A stretch of 64,000 nt of DNA, taken from an uncultured Balneolaceae bacterium (GTDB lineage Bacteria; Bacteroidota; Rhodothermia; Balneolales; Balneolaceae). Location of the stretch: positions 62,001 through 126,000 of the forward strand of contig CAJXOW010000001.1 in assembly GCA_913057825.1 (NCBI GenBank), read 5' to 3'. The number at the start of each line of letters is the position of its first letter. Position 1 is the first letter of the stretch. The notes under the pieces were generated by a model. It was not told the DNA's origin. It saw only the letters and a program-made list of their open reading frames with translations, and did no database searches. A program made the position numbers and the translations under genes. Below, piece by piece: positions 1 to 9,493 of the stretch.

Positions 1-1
1 T

Positions 2-100
2 TATCTGGGAACCCTGATGGGGCTGCTTCCCGTCATCCAGTATATTGGACTAAAAAAGAAGTCTGACAACCAAAACTCCAATGGACCTTCGGATGAGTAA
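2..100 (+). CDS. C-terminal end of a membrane protein (cut by window edge)
   Basis: The frame is open from the window edge to a TAA at 98-100. The visible 32 residues form one hydrophobic helix (LMGLLPVIQYIGL) followed by a basic, polar tail (KKKSDNQN). This is the end of an integral membrane protein. Because the next gene begins inside its last codons, it probably belongs to the same polysaccharide operon. The family cannot be told from this fragment. Confidence 0.6.
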   Translation, partial: YLGTLMGLLPVIQYIGLKKKSDNQNSNGPSDE

Positions 101-1595
101 TGATAGCACACAAAAAGCCATTGGCAAGTCGGTAGCCCAGAACGTATCCGTGATGTTCGGGGCGCAGGTGGTAACTTGGGCGTCTAGTTTTATATTACTC
201 TATTTTCTTCCCCGCTACCTGGGAAGTGAGGATTATGGACGGCTGTATCTCGCACTTTCCATCAAAATGATGCTTGGACTGTTTATCGATTTCGGCGGAA
301 ATTACCTGATTCCGAAGGAAGTTGCCCGTTCCGAGGAAAAAGGCGCCCGGATTTTGAGCAGTTATCTCATGCTCCGGGTGATGCTCTGGGTCTTGTCTAT
401 TGGAATGATTCTGCTTTTTTCAGATCTGCTGGGTTATTCGAAGCATGTAAACCTGCTCATCCTGGTGCTGGCTATCTCCAAGCTATGGGAGGGAGGTACA
501 AAAGCTTTTAGTGCCTATTTCCAAGGCAGAGAGAAGATGGAATACCCGTCAATTGGTAATATTGTGGAGCGACTCTTTGTTTCCGCCGTTGCCATTGGGG
601 CGCTGCTTCTTGGAGCGGATTCGCTGGGCATTGCGGTGGTAATTACGATTGGGGCCTTGCTTAACTTGTTGGTTTTGCTCTGGTACTCGAAAGAAAAAGT
701 TTCCATAAGCTACCGTTTTGATCCTAAATTCTTTACTCTTCTCCGTTCCGGCATGCCGTATTTCCTCTTCTCACTTTTTTCAGTGATATACTACCGGATT
801 GATGCGGTGATGCTTTCATCGATGACCACGGAACAGGTAACGGGTTGGTACGGCGGGGCTTATCGGTTTTTTGATATCATCATGGTGCTTCCTCTTTTGT
901 ATAAAACTGCCATATTCCCGGTATTTTCAAAACTATGGAATAACAAGGAAGGGATTCTGGAGAACACGGTAGGGCATAGCCTGAGGCTAATGATTATCCT
1001 CGGTATTCCCGTTGCTGCCCTTATATTTTTGTTTGCCGAACCCATCATCCACTTTTTCATGGGACTTGACGAATACGGTCCCTCTGTATTGATACTTCAG
1101 ATCTTCGCTCTCAGTATACCCATCATTTATATGGATATCATCCTGGGCAGCGCCCTTATGGGAGCTGCAAACCGGCAGAAAGGCTGGGCGGTCGCCGGGC
1201 TGATTGCCATTTTTATCAATGTGTCGTTCAATTATTTCCTGATTCCCTATACCCAGACGACGTATGCCAACGGCGGCATTGGGGCTGCGGTCGCTACGCT
1301 CGCTACCGAACTATTTGTTATGAGCTCCGCCTTTTATCTGTTGCCGAAAGGTTATCTGCGGACTTTCAAGACTAAATACATCGCAAAGCCGGTGGGAGCG
1401 ACGCTGTTGATGGTTTTGCCCGTTTTCCTGCTTATGCATTTCACGGGGTTGTACTGGATGTTTATGCTGTTGCTTTCCGGCGTATTCTACATAGGTGCCC
1501 TGCTTCTGCTGAACACTTTTGATCAAAAAGAATTGCAGATGATCAGGAACTTTATATCGAGCAGCCGTAAAAAATTAATTCCATACTTAAAGTAA
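93..1595 (+). CDS. Polysaccharide flippase (MOP/Wzx-like)
   Basis: A protein of about 500 residues that is almost wholly hydrophobic, with roughly 12-14 membrane segments and a soluble-free layout typical of the MOP superfamily (RfbX/Wzx, Polysacc_synt). Such proteins move lipid-linked sugar repeat units across the inner membrane. The N-terminal half carries the usual pattern of a first helix, then a Gly/Tyr-rich loop (PRYLGSEDYGRLYLAL) as seen in Wzx proteins. ATG 93 is chosen as start because it overlaps the upstream stop; an in-frame ATG at 81 is possible. It is followed after eight bases by a glycosyltransferase gene, fitting an exopolysaccharide operon. Substrate cannot be read from sequence. 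Confidence 0.85.
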   Translation: MSNDSTQKAIGKSVAQNVSVMFGAQVVTWASSFILLYFLPRYLGSEDYGRLYLALSIKMMLGLFIDFGGNYLIPKEVARSEEKGARILSSYLMLRVMLWVLSIGMILLFSDLLGYSKHVNLLILVLAISKLWEGGTKAFSAYFQGREKMEYPSIGNIVERLFVSAVAIGALLLGADSLGIAVVITIGALLNLLVLLWYSKEKVSISYRFDPKFFTLLRSGMPYFLFSLFSVIYYRIDAVMLSSMTTEQVTGWYGGAYRFFDIIMVLPLLYKTAIFPVFSKLWNNKEGILENTVGHSLRLMIILGIPVAALIFLFAEPIIHFFMGLDEYGPSVLILQIFALSIPIIYMDIILGSALMGAANRQKGWAVAGLIAIFINVSFNYFLIPYTQTTYANGGIGAAVATLATELFVMSSAFYLLPKGYLRTFKTKYIAKPVGATLLMVLPVFLLMHFTGLYWMFMLLLSGVFYIGALLLLNTFDQKELQMIRNFISSSRKKLIPYLK

Positions 1596-1603
1596 TACTT
1601 CCT

Positions 1604-2860
1604 ATGAAAATTTTATATCTTATCCCCTATAGTCCTGTAAACCCGACCTTCGGCGGGGCGTTGCGAATTTATCACCTGCTGGAGCACCTCTGCAACAACC
1701 ATGACGTGACGGTCGCCGGTTTCAGCACGGCGGAAGAGGAAAAGGAGTTGGTGAAAAAATTTCCCATGCTTGAGGGGAAAACACATCTCATCCCCAATCC
1801 TCATAAGAACAAGTCCCGACGTTGGTTGCTTTTTAAATCGTTGTTTACCGCTCACAGCTTTTGGTATCAGATTACACAGTCTGAACAATTACAGCAGACC
1901 TTCGACCAGCTGCTCGATCACCAGAATTTCGATGTCATCCAAAGTGAATTTCCGGTACTGGCCTGGTATCGGTATAACAGTTCAGCCATAAAAATTATAG
2001 ATGCTCATAATGTCGAGTATGATAATTTCAGGCGGATGACCAAAGTGAAAAATCCGTTTAAAAAATTGTTCTATTACCTCGAGTGGTACAAATTTTACCG
2101 GGAGGAGACCCGGGTTTGCAGCAAGCAGGATGCTCTTTTTGTCACGAGTGAACGAGATATATCCATTTTTAACGAAACCGTGACGGAAGTTCCAAAATAC
2201 CTGATACCCAACGGGGTGGATATGAATTACTTTCAACCGAAAGAAGTCACTCAGAAACCCCATTCTATCGTGTTTGTTGGAATGATGAAGTATGTGCCCA
2301 ACTACGATGGGATAAATTATTTCCTGGACGAGATATTCCCCGGGATTCTGGAACAATATCCCGACTGTACTTTCACCATTATCGGAAAAAATCCCCCACC
2401 GTCCATTTCTCGAAGAGCGAATAAAAATATTAATGTAGCGGGTTTTGTGGAAGATACCCGTCCCTATATAGACGAGGCTTCGGTATATGTAGTGCCGTTA
2501 CGGATGGGGGGCGGAACGAGACTTAAGATCATGGAAGCGCTGTCTATGAAAAAACCTCTCGTAACAACCTCCATCGGGTGTGAAGGGATAGACGTAGAAG
2601 ACCGAAAAACAGCCCTTGTCGCTGATGATCCGCAGGCTTTTGCCGAAGCAGTCATGGAACTGTTTGAAAATAAAGAATTGGCTGACCGTTTGACGGAACA
2701 GGGCTATGAGCTTGTGCTCAATAAGTACGGATGGGAAAATATCGGCAAGCAAATGGATACCGCCTATAGGGAATTGATTGGACAGAAGCTGCATCTCAAC
2801 AAATTCCGGAGAAATGGAGGAAATGTACAGGAATCCAAAATTAGAACCGAACAAAACTAA
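1604..2860 (+). CDS. Glycosyltransferase family 4
   Basis: A GT-B fold retaining glycosyltransferase of 418 residues. The N-terminal domain starts with MKILYLIPYSP and a glycine-rich loop (FGGALRIYHLLEHL). The C-terminal GT4 domain has the donor-binding E-x7-E type motif in GGGTRLKIMEALSMKKPLV, followed by GCEGI, at about residues 305-330. The layout resembles the sugar transferases of EpsH/exosortase-linked exopolysaccharide clusters (TIGR03087), which is family knowledge rather than a test made here. It would act on the cytoplasmic face, adding a sugar to a lipid-linked chain. Its 3' end overlaps the next gene, so the two are co-transcribed. Confidence 0.85.
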   Translation: MKILYLIPYSPVNPTFGGALRIYHLLEHLCNNHDVTVAGFSTAEEEKELVKKFPMLEGKTHLIPNPHKNKSRRWLLFKSLFTAHSFWYQITQSEQLQQTFDQLLDHQNFDVIQSEFPVLAWYRYNSSAIKIIDAHNVEYDNFRRMTKVKNPFKKLFYYLEWYKFYREETRVCSKQDALFVTSERDISIFNETVTEVPKYLIPNGVDMNYFQPKEVTQKPHSIVFVGMMKYVPNYDGINYFLDEIFPGILEQYPDCTFTIIGKNPPPSISRRANKNINVAGFVEDTRPYIDEASVYVVPLRMGGGTRLKIMEALSMKKPLVTTSIGCEGIDVEDRKTALVADDPQAFAEAVMELFENKELADRLTEQGYELVLNKYGWENIGKQMDTAYRELIGQKLHLNKFRRNGGNVQESKIRTEQN

Positions 2861-4196
2861 CGAGCTTTCAATGATGGATAAAATCGACGCATTACACATT
2901 AAAAATGGTGTATCGCCGCCTGAATCGAAGGTTAAGTCGGTGCTGGACATTACCGTTCATAAGCAACCGGAGGTATTTTCCCGGCTGCATGATGCTTGGG
3001 AGGCACTGGCCGAAAAGTCGGATCAGACGGTGTGTATGTCCCCGGACTGGACAAGGTGCTGGTGGGAGTACTTTGGACGTAACCAAGACCGTACTTTATA
3101 CCTCATAACAGTTCATGACCGGGATAAACTGGTGGCTATTTTTCCGTTTTATCAAGGCATCTCCCGCATAGCTGGTTTCACCGTGGAACGACGGTTGCAG
3201 CTTCTGGGCAGCGGCGGCAGTAAAAATGAAAGATTTGGATTTTCCAACGATTACGGCATTAGCGATTTTCTTGATTTGCTGGTGGACCCAGACTACAATG
3301 AACCGGTTGCAGAACTTTTTGTTTCCCTGCTTGCGAGTGAAGAGCTGTCCTCACATCACATTACTTTCCACCAGGTCAGAGATGACAGTTTTATTAAGCA
3401 GTGTATCTACCCCAGGCTCGATAGAATGGAGAACGATGTTTCGCTGGAACATACCGATACCTGCCCCTATATAGATGTGAGAGGTATTGATTCTCTTAAG
3501 GCTTTTATCAAACGGTCAAAATCAAATGCTCGTCGGAGATTCAGGCAAACCCTGCGAGCTATAGGACCGGAGAACGAGTATGTTATTGAAGAGGCGAAAA
3601 CGTGGGAGGATGCCGAAACCATGATGGAAACCCTGATCCGGCTCCATCAGCAAAGATGGAACGAGATCGGATTTCCCGGCGCCTTCCATGATGAAAGATT
3701 CAGAAAATTCTTCCGGGAGATTTTATATGTCGCCTATCAAAACAATCGACTCTGGTTCAAGCAAGCCAGGGATGACCGGGGAGTATGTGCCAGCCGGATG
3801 CTGTTGCTGTATCATGGCCGGTACTACGATTATATGAGCGGATTTGACGACCATCGTCCATCCGCAAAATACCGTCCCGGTATTGGATTGTTGTTGAACC
3901 TGGTTGAGGATGCACTGGCTGAGTCTGTTGAATTTATTGAGCTGCTTAGGGGAGAGGAGAGCTATAAATATGACTTTGCCCGGCAGAACCTGAAAAACTG
4001 GAAAATTACGATTCCTGCGAGTAAACATATTAACATTCCGGCGAAGTTGCTACATGCCTTCTCGTTTATATATAAATACAATAACCGGGAAATACAGTTG
4101 CTGAAAGTGCAATACGACAAGGGAGGATGGTGGTCAATGATCGGAGGCTACGTACGATTTCGAGTCAACAGCCTGAAATACAAGCTCAAGAGCTGA
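2823..4196 (+). CDS. GNAT-fold acyltransferase, CelD/FemAB-like
   Basis: A protein of about 457 residues of the Acetyltransf_6 (CelD/BcsL, FemAB-like) type. The C-terminal half has the family's pattern: a basic stretch FIKRSKSNARRRFRQTLR, then LHQQRWNEIGFPGAF, and a late acetyl-CoA-site segment (YYDYMSGFDDHRPSAKYRPG) followed by FIELLRGEESYKYDF. Relatives transfer acyl or aminoacyl groups in exopolysaccharide or cell-wall loci. The frame opens at 2778 inside the preceding gene; ATG 2823 is preferred because GGAGA lies about 10 bases upstream, but ATG 2814, 2871 or 2874 are possible. The gene overlaps the glycosyltransferase upstream. The group transferred is unknown. Confidence 0.75.
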   Translation: MYRNPKLEPNKTNELSMMDKIDALHIKNGVSPPESKVKSVLDITVHKQPEVFSRLHDAWEALAEKSDQTVCMSPDWTRCWWEYFGRNQDRTLYLITVHDRDKLVAIFPFYQGISRIAGFTVERRLQLLGSGGSKNERFGFSNDYGISDFLDLLVDPDYNEPVAELFVSLLASEELSSHHITFHQVRDDSFIKQCIYPRLDRMENDVSLEHTDTCPYIDVRGIDSLKAFIKRSKSNARRRFRQTLRAIGPENEYVIEEAKTWEDAETMMETLIRLHQQRWNEIGFPGAFHDERFRKFFREILYVAYQNNRLWFKQARDDRGVCASRMLLLYHGRYYDYMSGFDDHRPSAKYRPGIGLLLNLVEDALAESVEFIELLRGEESYKYDFARQNLKNWKITIPASKHINIPAKLLHAFSFIYKYNNREIQLLKVQYDKGGWWSMIGGYVRFRVNSLKYKLKS

Positions 4197-4445
4197 TGAA
4201 ATAGGTTGGTGTGTACAATTTTTACACAAAAGAAATTACTATTATCACCATTTTTACCACTTTCCAGGCCGGACTCCTGGAAATTGTTTTGATCTGCCGT
4301 TCAGACAACTGATTCAGCAAGGGTTTTAAGTAATTTGCGAACATAGGGTAAGGTGGCATGCTTGTTGCCCCTTATGAAAGACAGGGAAGCCAATAAATCT
4401 TAAGGATTACATATAGCTGAGAGCAGCGAGCCTAAATATAATGAT

Positions 4446-5351
4446 ATGAACGATCTAGACGATAAACTCAATATAAAGGTATTGATGTATCATCGGGTTC
4501 TTAAGAAAGAGCCTCTTGATGACGCCCATTGGCACTATGTAACGGCATCTGCATTCAGGAAGCATTTGAAGATGATCGACTGGATGGGATATACGCCTGT
4601 GACCTTCTACGATTACAAACTCTATAAGGAAGGAAAGTTAACCTTGCCTGCCAAGCCCATCATCATCACCTTTGACGACGGCTATCTGGATACGTATGAA
4701 AATGCCATTCCCATACTGCTTGAAATGGATATGAGAGCCGTCATTTTCGTAATGGGCAACAGGAATCTGCAGCGGGCGTATTGGGATGAACGGAATGAAG
4801 GCGATATGTGTCCGTTGATGTCTGACGAGCAAGTCCGACACGTCAGCGAAATGGGATTTGAGGTGGGAGCGCATTCGATGAACCATACTACGTTTCTGAA
4901 GTTGTCCAGCGTGGAAATTTCCCACCAGTTGGAAAAATCCAAAGATCAGATTGAATCTATTTTGAACGATGAAATTTACACCTTCGCCTATCCCTATGGC
5001 GGAGTTGATGATAGAGTAAGAGATGTAGTATCGGAATCTGAGTTTTCATTCGCCTGTGGAGTGTATACGGGGTCGCCAAAGTTTGGCAAGACGGTCTTTG
5101 ATATTAGAAGACTTGCGGTTAATCAGAAGACCGCCCTGTGGAAATTTGCACTGCTTCTTCTATTACCCTACCAGTATGTGGAGTGGATTTATCATCGCGT
5201 AAAATCGCGGCAAGATCCGCAGATGCTTGAAAAGGATCTTTATGTAAATATGGAAGATGGTCGGAATAGAAAGCTAAAAAAGAGCAAAAACGGTAAGCCC
5301 AAAGAAACGGATATGATCATTCATAATATTTCCAACAGGAATTCCCGCTGA
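4446..5351 (+). CDS. Polysaccharide deacetylase (NodB domain)
   Basis: A 301-residue carbohydrate esterase family 4 protein. The NodB signature is clear: TFDDG with the catalytic and metal Asp pair at residues 77-78, HSMNH with metal-binding His at 143 and 147, and FAYPYGG at about 178-184. There is no signal peptide, so it looks cytoplasmic or membrane-associated; a hydrophobic stretch near residues 235-245 could dip into the membrane. It would remove N-acetyl groups from a sugar or polysaccharide precursor. A 249-base gap lies upstream in which no gene is seen, so it may have its own promoter. The gene downstream starts 11 bases after its stop. Confidence 0.85.
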   Translation: MNDLDDKLNIKVLMYHRVLKKEPLDDAHWHYVTASAFRKHLKMIDWMGYTPVTFYDYKLYKEGKLTLPAKPIIITFDDGYLDTYENAIPILLEMDMRAVIFVMGNRNLQRAYWDERNEGDMCPLMSDEQVRHVSEMGFEVGAHSMNHTTFLKLSSVEISHQLEKSKDQIESILNDEIYTFAYPYGGVDDRVRDVVSESEFSFACGVYTGSPKFGKTVFDIRRLAVNQKTALWKFALLLLLPYQYVEWIYHRVKSRQDPQMLEKDLYVNMEDGRNRKLKKSKNGKPKETDMIIHNISNRNSR

Positions 5352-5362
5352 TCCCCAAGCGC

Positions 5363-6478
5363 ATGAAAACACTTTACATAATCTCAAAGGGCATGGACAA
5401 ACTTTCGGATTCGGAAATTGCCCGCCTGGAAAAAGAGAATAAGAAACCCAGGACCACGCTTCTGGAGGAAGCTATAACTGCAGAATTGCTGGATGAAAGG
5501 TACCTGATGAATCAAACCCCTTTCTTGCGAAGAATAATGTACAAGCTGCTTCCCGTGAATATATCTCAACTTATTGAGGCCTTGTTTATTATGCATCGGT
5601 ATGATGTGGTTCTTTCGCATTCAGAAAAAGTGGGATTGCCGCTTGCGTTGGTGATGAAGTATCTCAACAAACAGAAGAAGCATGTTATCGTAATTTCGAG
5701 GATTACCTCGGTGACAGAAAAAAAGTCGTACCAGAAAATGTGGTTCGTAAAACAGGTCAAGGATTCCGTAGACTGCATGCTGATATGGTCGTCCATGCAG
5801 CGCAGAATTGCTATTGATCAGCTTGGCGTGGCGCCCGAAAAAATCTGCTTGCTGAAGCGGGGGACGGATCAAAAGTTCTGGAAACCACAACCCGGTAAAA
5901 CGGATATGATCTGTTCGGTTGGGATGGAAGCACGTGATTATCCCACGTTGGTGGAGGCTCTGCGCCCGTTGGATATTCCCTGTCACATTGCGGCAGGCAC
6001 TTCGCGGGGCGAGCTGTTCGACACGGTGAAAAAACTGTACGAGATTAACGATCTGCCGGCTAATGTGACGGTGGGCGCCAAACAGCAGACCGAACTGCGC
6101 GATTTGTATGCCCGGTCTCGGTTTGTCGTCGTATCTTTGCTGCCGAGCGATTCTGATAACGGCCTGACTACTATTCTTGAAGCAATGGCCATGGGTAAAA
6201 CGGTGATTTGCAGCAGAACGGACGGACAGATTGATGTTATACAGGATGGAATTACGGGGGTATATGTTCCGCAGGGGGATCCGGAAGCTATGCGCAGAGA
6301 AATTTTAAACCTGTGGAGTAACCCCGATCGATGCCGCATTATGGGTGAACTGGCGCGTCAATATATCGAAGACCATCACAGTATGGAGCAATTTGTGGGA
6401 GCCATAAAAAAAGAGATCCATAAATTGGCTGCAGAAAGCAGTTATAAAGAGTCTGTTGCCGAATTGATTTCAGATTGA
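5363..6478 (+). CDS. Glycosyltransferase (GT-B, GT4-like)
   Basis: A 371-residue GT-B glycosyltransferase. The C-terminal Glycos_transf_1 domain is recognised by SVGMEARDYPTLVEAL, a NVTVGAKQQTELRDLYARS segment and the acidic donor motif ILEAMAMGKTVICS at about residues 275-288. The N-terminal domain is less typical, with the basic stretch expected of a peripheral membrane enzyme. Its stop (TGA 6476-6478) lies 26 bases before the ATG of the GH9 gene, so the genes are probably co-transcribed. Acceptor and donor cannot be inferred beyond a role in the exopolysaccharide locus. Confidence 0.8.
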   Translation: MKTLYIISKGMDKLSDSEIARLEKENKKPRTTLLEEAITAELLDERYLMNQTPFLRRIMYKLLPVNISQLIEALFIMHRYDVVLSHSEKVGLPLALVMKYLNKQKKHVIVISRITSVTEKKSYQKMWFVKQVKDSVDCMLIWSSMQRRIAIDQLGVAPEKICLLKRGTDQKFWKPQPGKTDMICSVGMEARDYPTLVEALRPLDIPCHIAAGTSRGELFDTVKKLYEINDLPANVTVGAKQQTELRDLYARSRFVVVSLLPSDSDNGLTTILEAMAMGKTVICSRTDGQIDVIQDGITGVYVPQGDPEAMRREILNLWSNPDRCRIMGELARQYIEDHHSMEQFVGAIKKEIHKLAAESSYKESVAELISD

Positions 6479-6504
6479 ATATCCAACATGAAATAAGTCG
6501 ACAA

Positions 6505-8232
6505 ATGAAATCCCCCTATTGTTTTATAGGCCTTGTTTTTTTATTGACTGCCGGGTGCCAGCCGTCCATACCCCGCTCATTTATCGCCGTAAATGTGGTG
6601 GGATATGAAGTGGGTCAGCCCAAACAGGCTTTCCTGGCAAATGCGCGGGCCGAGCGATTTGAAATTTTGAATGTCGACAACTTAAACGTGGTGTATACTC
6701 ATCTTACGGGAACGCCTGAGGCTCCGGATGCGGCTACGGGCGACCAGATCACCCCGATCGATTTTACTTCTTTTAACGAACCCGGTACGTACAAAATAAG
6801 AGTTAACGGGAGGGAACATATCACTTCCGCCTCATTCAACATAGAGCGGAACGTCTACGGAAGAGGATTGAATACTATTCTCAACAGCTATTACTATCAC
6901 CGGTGTGGAGCCCGGGTGGCTAATGGTACGGAATGGGGATATCGGCAGTGTCACCTGCATGATGCCCCTTTTTATGCTAATAAAGCCCAATACCGGGATG
7001 TGACGGGAGGGTGGCATGATGCCGGCGATTATAACAAGTTTTCCGTAAATACGTCTTTAAGTGCGGGGTTGCTCTTATATGCCTATGATTCGAACCCAGA
7101 ACATTACGGTGACCGTCAATTGAACATTCCGGAGGCCGGTAATGAAATTCCCGATATTCTTGATGAGGCGGTCTGGGCGTTGAATTGGCTGCTTAAAATG
7201 CAGCGGCCGGATGGGGCCGTGTATCATAAGGTGTCCCAGAAAAAATGGATCGGAGAATTTCTACCTCATAACGATCCCTCCACACGGTATCTTTTTGAAA
7301 CAAGCAGTGCGGCTACCGCATCGTTTGCGGCCGTCTCAGCCCTGGCGGCCCGCCTGCTGACCGAATACGATCCTGGCCGGTCTGAACAGCTTTCGGCAGC
7401 GTCCCGGAAAGCATGGAAGTACCTCGAAGATCACCCCGACGATCAACCCGTAGGCGGATTTCAGAACCCGCCCGATGTTTACGGCGGCGAATACGGCGAC
7501 CGCTCGGACCTGGATGAGCGTATATGGGCGTCTGCAGAACTTTATAAACTGACGGGACAAGCCGACTATGTTCATTACTTTATGCAGAATTATCATAAAA
7601 TGAATCTGGAGCATCGTCCTCCCATCAGTTGGCGAGATGTGCAAAGTCTGGCTCTGCACGCTTTTATGTCGTCAGACACCAAAGGTAAATATGCCGGCCA
7701 TAAAAAGGAAATCCGTGAGACCGGAATTCGCCACGCCGAATCTATATTGGCGGTAAGGGAAAACAACAACTACAAGAATCTGATTACCGAAGACCAGTAT
7801 TACTGGGGGTCGAATAGTGTGGGTTTGGCATATGCTTTTGAATTGCTTCAATCGTATGAGCTCACCGATCGTGTTAAATACCGGGATGCGGCGCTCGATC
7901 AATTACATTATGTGCTCGGCCGAAACCCTTTCGGCATTTCCCAGGTTACCGGTATCGGATCTGTTTCTGTGCAGCATCCCTATCATCAACTTTCAGAAAA
8001 AGATAAGGTGCTGCCTCCCGTTCCGGGCATGTTGGTGGGCGGTCCCAATAGTAAACGGTTACTGCAGGAAGTCCTTATATCTGATTATCCGGGTAAGAAC
8101 TATGAGGACCGATTTAAAAACTACCTGGTAAATGAGCCGGCAGTTAACTATACGGCCATGCTAGCTTATGTAGTCGGTGCTTTCGCGGTGCCGACAAGTC
8201 AAACAAATAATATTACCCATACAAATAATTAA
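6505..8232 (+). CDS. Lipoprotein endoglucanase, glycoside hydrolase family 9
   Basis: A 575-residue protein that begins with a lipoprotein signal (FLLTAGC, Cys18), then an N-terminal immunoglobulin-like CelD_N domain (residues about 25-110), then a GH9 (alpha/alpha)6 barrel. The catalytic Asp pair is in GGWHDAGDY (Asp172, Asp175), and the general-acid Glu is in VNEPAVNYTA (about Glu544). ATG 6505 is chosen because it gives the clean signal peptide; an upstream TTG at 6475 would overlap the previous stop. GH9 enzymes cut beta-1,4-glucans. Sitting inside a glycan export operon, it may trim or release the polymer, as cellulases do in bcs loci, rather than feed on cellulose. That role is an inference. 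Confidence 0.88.
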   Translation: MKSPYCFIGLVFLLTAGCQPSIPRSFIAVNVVGYEVGQPKQAFLANARAERFEILNVDNLNVVYTHLTGTPEAPDAATGDQITPIDFTSFNEPGTYKIRVNGREHITSASFNIERNVYGRGLNTILNSYYYHRCGARVANGTEWGYRQCHLHDAPFYANKAQYRDVTGGWHDAGDYNKFSVNTSLSAGLLLYAYDSNPEHYGDRQLNIPEAGNEIPDILDEAVWALNWLLKMQRPDGAVYHKVSQKKWIGEFLPHNDPSTRYLFETSSAATASFAAVSALAARLLTEYDPGRSEQLSAASRKAWKYLEDHPDDQPVGGFQNPPDVYGGEYGDRSDLDERIWASAELYKLTGQADYVHYFMQNYHKMNLEHRPPISWRDVQSLALHAFMSSDTKGKYAGHKKEIRETGIRHAESILAVRENNNYKNLITEDQYYWGSNSVGLAYAFELLQSYELTDRVKYRDAALDQLHYVLGRNPFGISQVTGIGSVSVQHPYHQLSEKDKVLPPVPGMLVGGPNSKRLLQEVLISDYPGKNYEDRFKNYLVNEPAVNYTAMLAYVVGAFAVPTSQTNNITHTNN

Positions 8233-8245
8233 GGGAGCGTTCCCA

Positions 8246-9448
8246 TTGATTTCTGCACTTAATATCATATTTCTTATTCTTTTTATACTATTGGCTCCCC
8301 TGGTGTTATACCAGTTTTTTCTGAGCTTGCTGGCTATAAATTCCAAAAAACGTACGTCATTTGAAGCAGACAGAAACCGGAAGTTTGCTCTAATCGTTCC
8401 CGCTCATAACGAAGAGAATGTTATCGCTCAAACTTTATACAGTTTGTCGGGACTCATTTATCCCAAAAAATTATTCGATGTATACGTGGTTGCCGATAAT
8501 TGTACGGACGAGACGGCGAATATTGCACGCTCGATCGGTGTCAATGTCCTGGAGCGTACCCACGAAGCCAAAAAGGGGAAAGGATATGCCCTGCGGTGGG
8601 CATTTGATCGGATTTTGGAGACTCGTGAAAACTACGATGCCCTGATCGTCGTCGATGCTGACAGCCTGATTTCGGGCAATTATTTGGAAGTGATGAATTA
8701 TTATCTGGAACAGGGAAATCGGGTTATTCAAAGCAGCGATCTTGTTTTGCCTCAGCCCGGTAACTGGAGCGTTGAGGCGACACGCATCGGGTTCATGCTG
8801 TATAATTATGTAAAACCGCTGGGCAGGAAAGTGCTCGATTTAAATATGGGATTGCGTGGAAATGGTATGTGTTTCAGTGCCGACGTCCTGCGAGAAATTC
8901 CCTGGGAGGCCTGGTCGCTTACGGAGGACGTCGAGTACGGCCTGGTGCTCATGTTAAGAGGCGTAAAAATTGAGTTTGCCCCGGAAGCGACCGTCTGGGC
9001 CCGGATGCCCGTTAAAGCCGCGAATGCCGAATCTCAGCGTTCGAGATGGGAAATTGGACGTCTTCAGATTATCAGGGCCTATATGTCAAAATTTTTAGTT
9101 AAAACCCTCAAGGAAAGGTCGCTGGTCTATTTTGATGTGTTCCTTGATCTGATCACTCCCCCCTTTGTAAACATGATGTTTATGGTAATGCTGATATTTA
9201 TCGCAGCTCTCCCTTTATTTTATCTGGGGGCATTACCTCTCTTGCAGCTGATGTTGTGGGGGATGGTCGGAATTACAGGAATGACCTATCTTTTTGTGGG
9301 ACTCTATGTGGCAAAAGCGGAAAAAAGCCTCTATAAATCGCTGCTTCGCTTACCGGTGTACGTGCTATGGAAATTGAAAGTGTATATGAAGACTTTTAAA
9401 GGCGGCAAAGAGGTCAATTGGGTCAGAACGAAACGGGATAATAGATAG
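8246..9448 (+). CDS. Membrane glycosyltransferase family 2
   Basis: A processive-type GT2 protein of about 400 residues. One helix at the N-terminus and three near the C-terminus (about residues 300-375) flank a cytosolic GT-A domain with LIVPAHNEENVIAQTL, VVADNCTDETA, the metal-binding VVDADS, the catalytic LTEDVEYGL and the Q-x-x-R-W motif (QRSRW). This is the layout of cellulose, hyaluronan and poly-GlcNAc synthases and of smaller N-glycosyltransferases. The frame is open from an ATG at 8177 inside the GH9 gene, but TTG 8246 is preferred because GGGAG at 8233-8237 sits eight bases upstream. It is a good candidate for the main polymerase or a side-chain enzyme of the locus. Confidence 0.85.
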   Translation: MISALNIIFLILFILLAPLVLYQFFLSLLAINSKKRTSFEADRNRKFALIVPAHNEENVIAQTLYSLSGLIYPKKLFDVYVVADNCTDETANIARSIGVNVLERTHEAKKGKGYALRWAFDRILETRENYDALIVVDADSLISGNYLEVMNYYLEQGNRVIQSSDLVLPQPGNWSVEATRIGFMLYNYVKPLGRKVLDLNMGLRGNGMCFSADVLREIPWEAWSLTEDVEYGLVLMLRGVKIEFAPEATVWARMPVKAANAESQRSRWEIGRLQIIRAYMSKFLVKTLKERSLVYFDVFLDLITPPFVNMMFMVMLIFIAALPLFYLGALPLLQLMLWGMVGITGMTYLFVGLYVAKAEKSLYKSLLRLPVYVLWKLKVYMKTFKGGKEVNWVRTKRDNR

Positions 9449-9493
9449 GAATAATTATCCTCCTGTTGGGATATGAACCGGTCTGTTCAAGCA

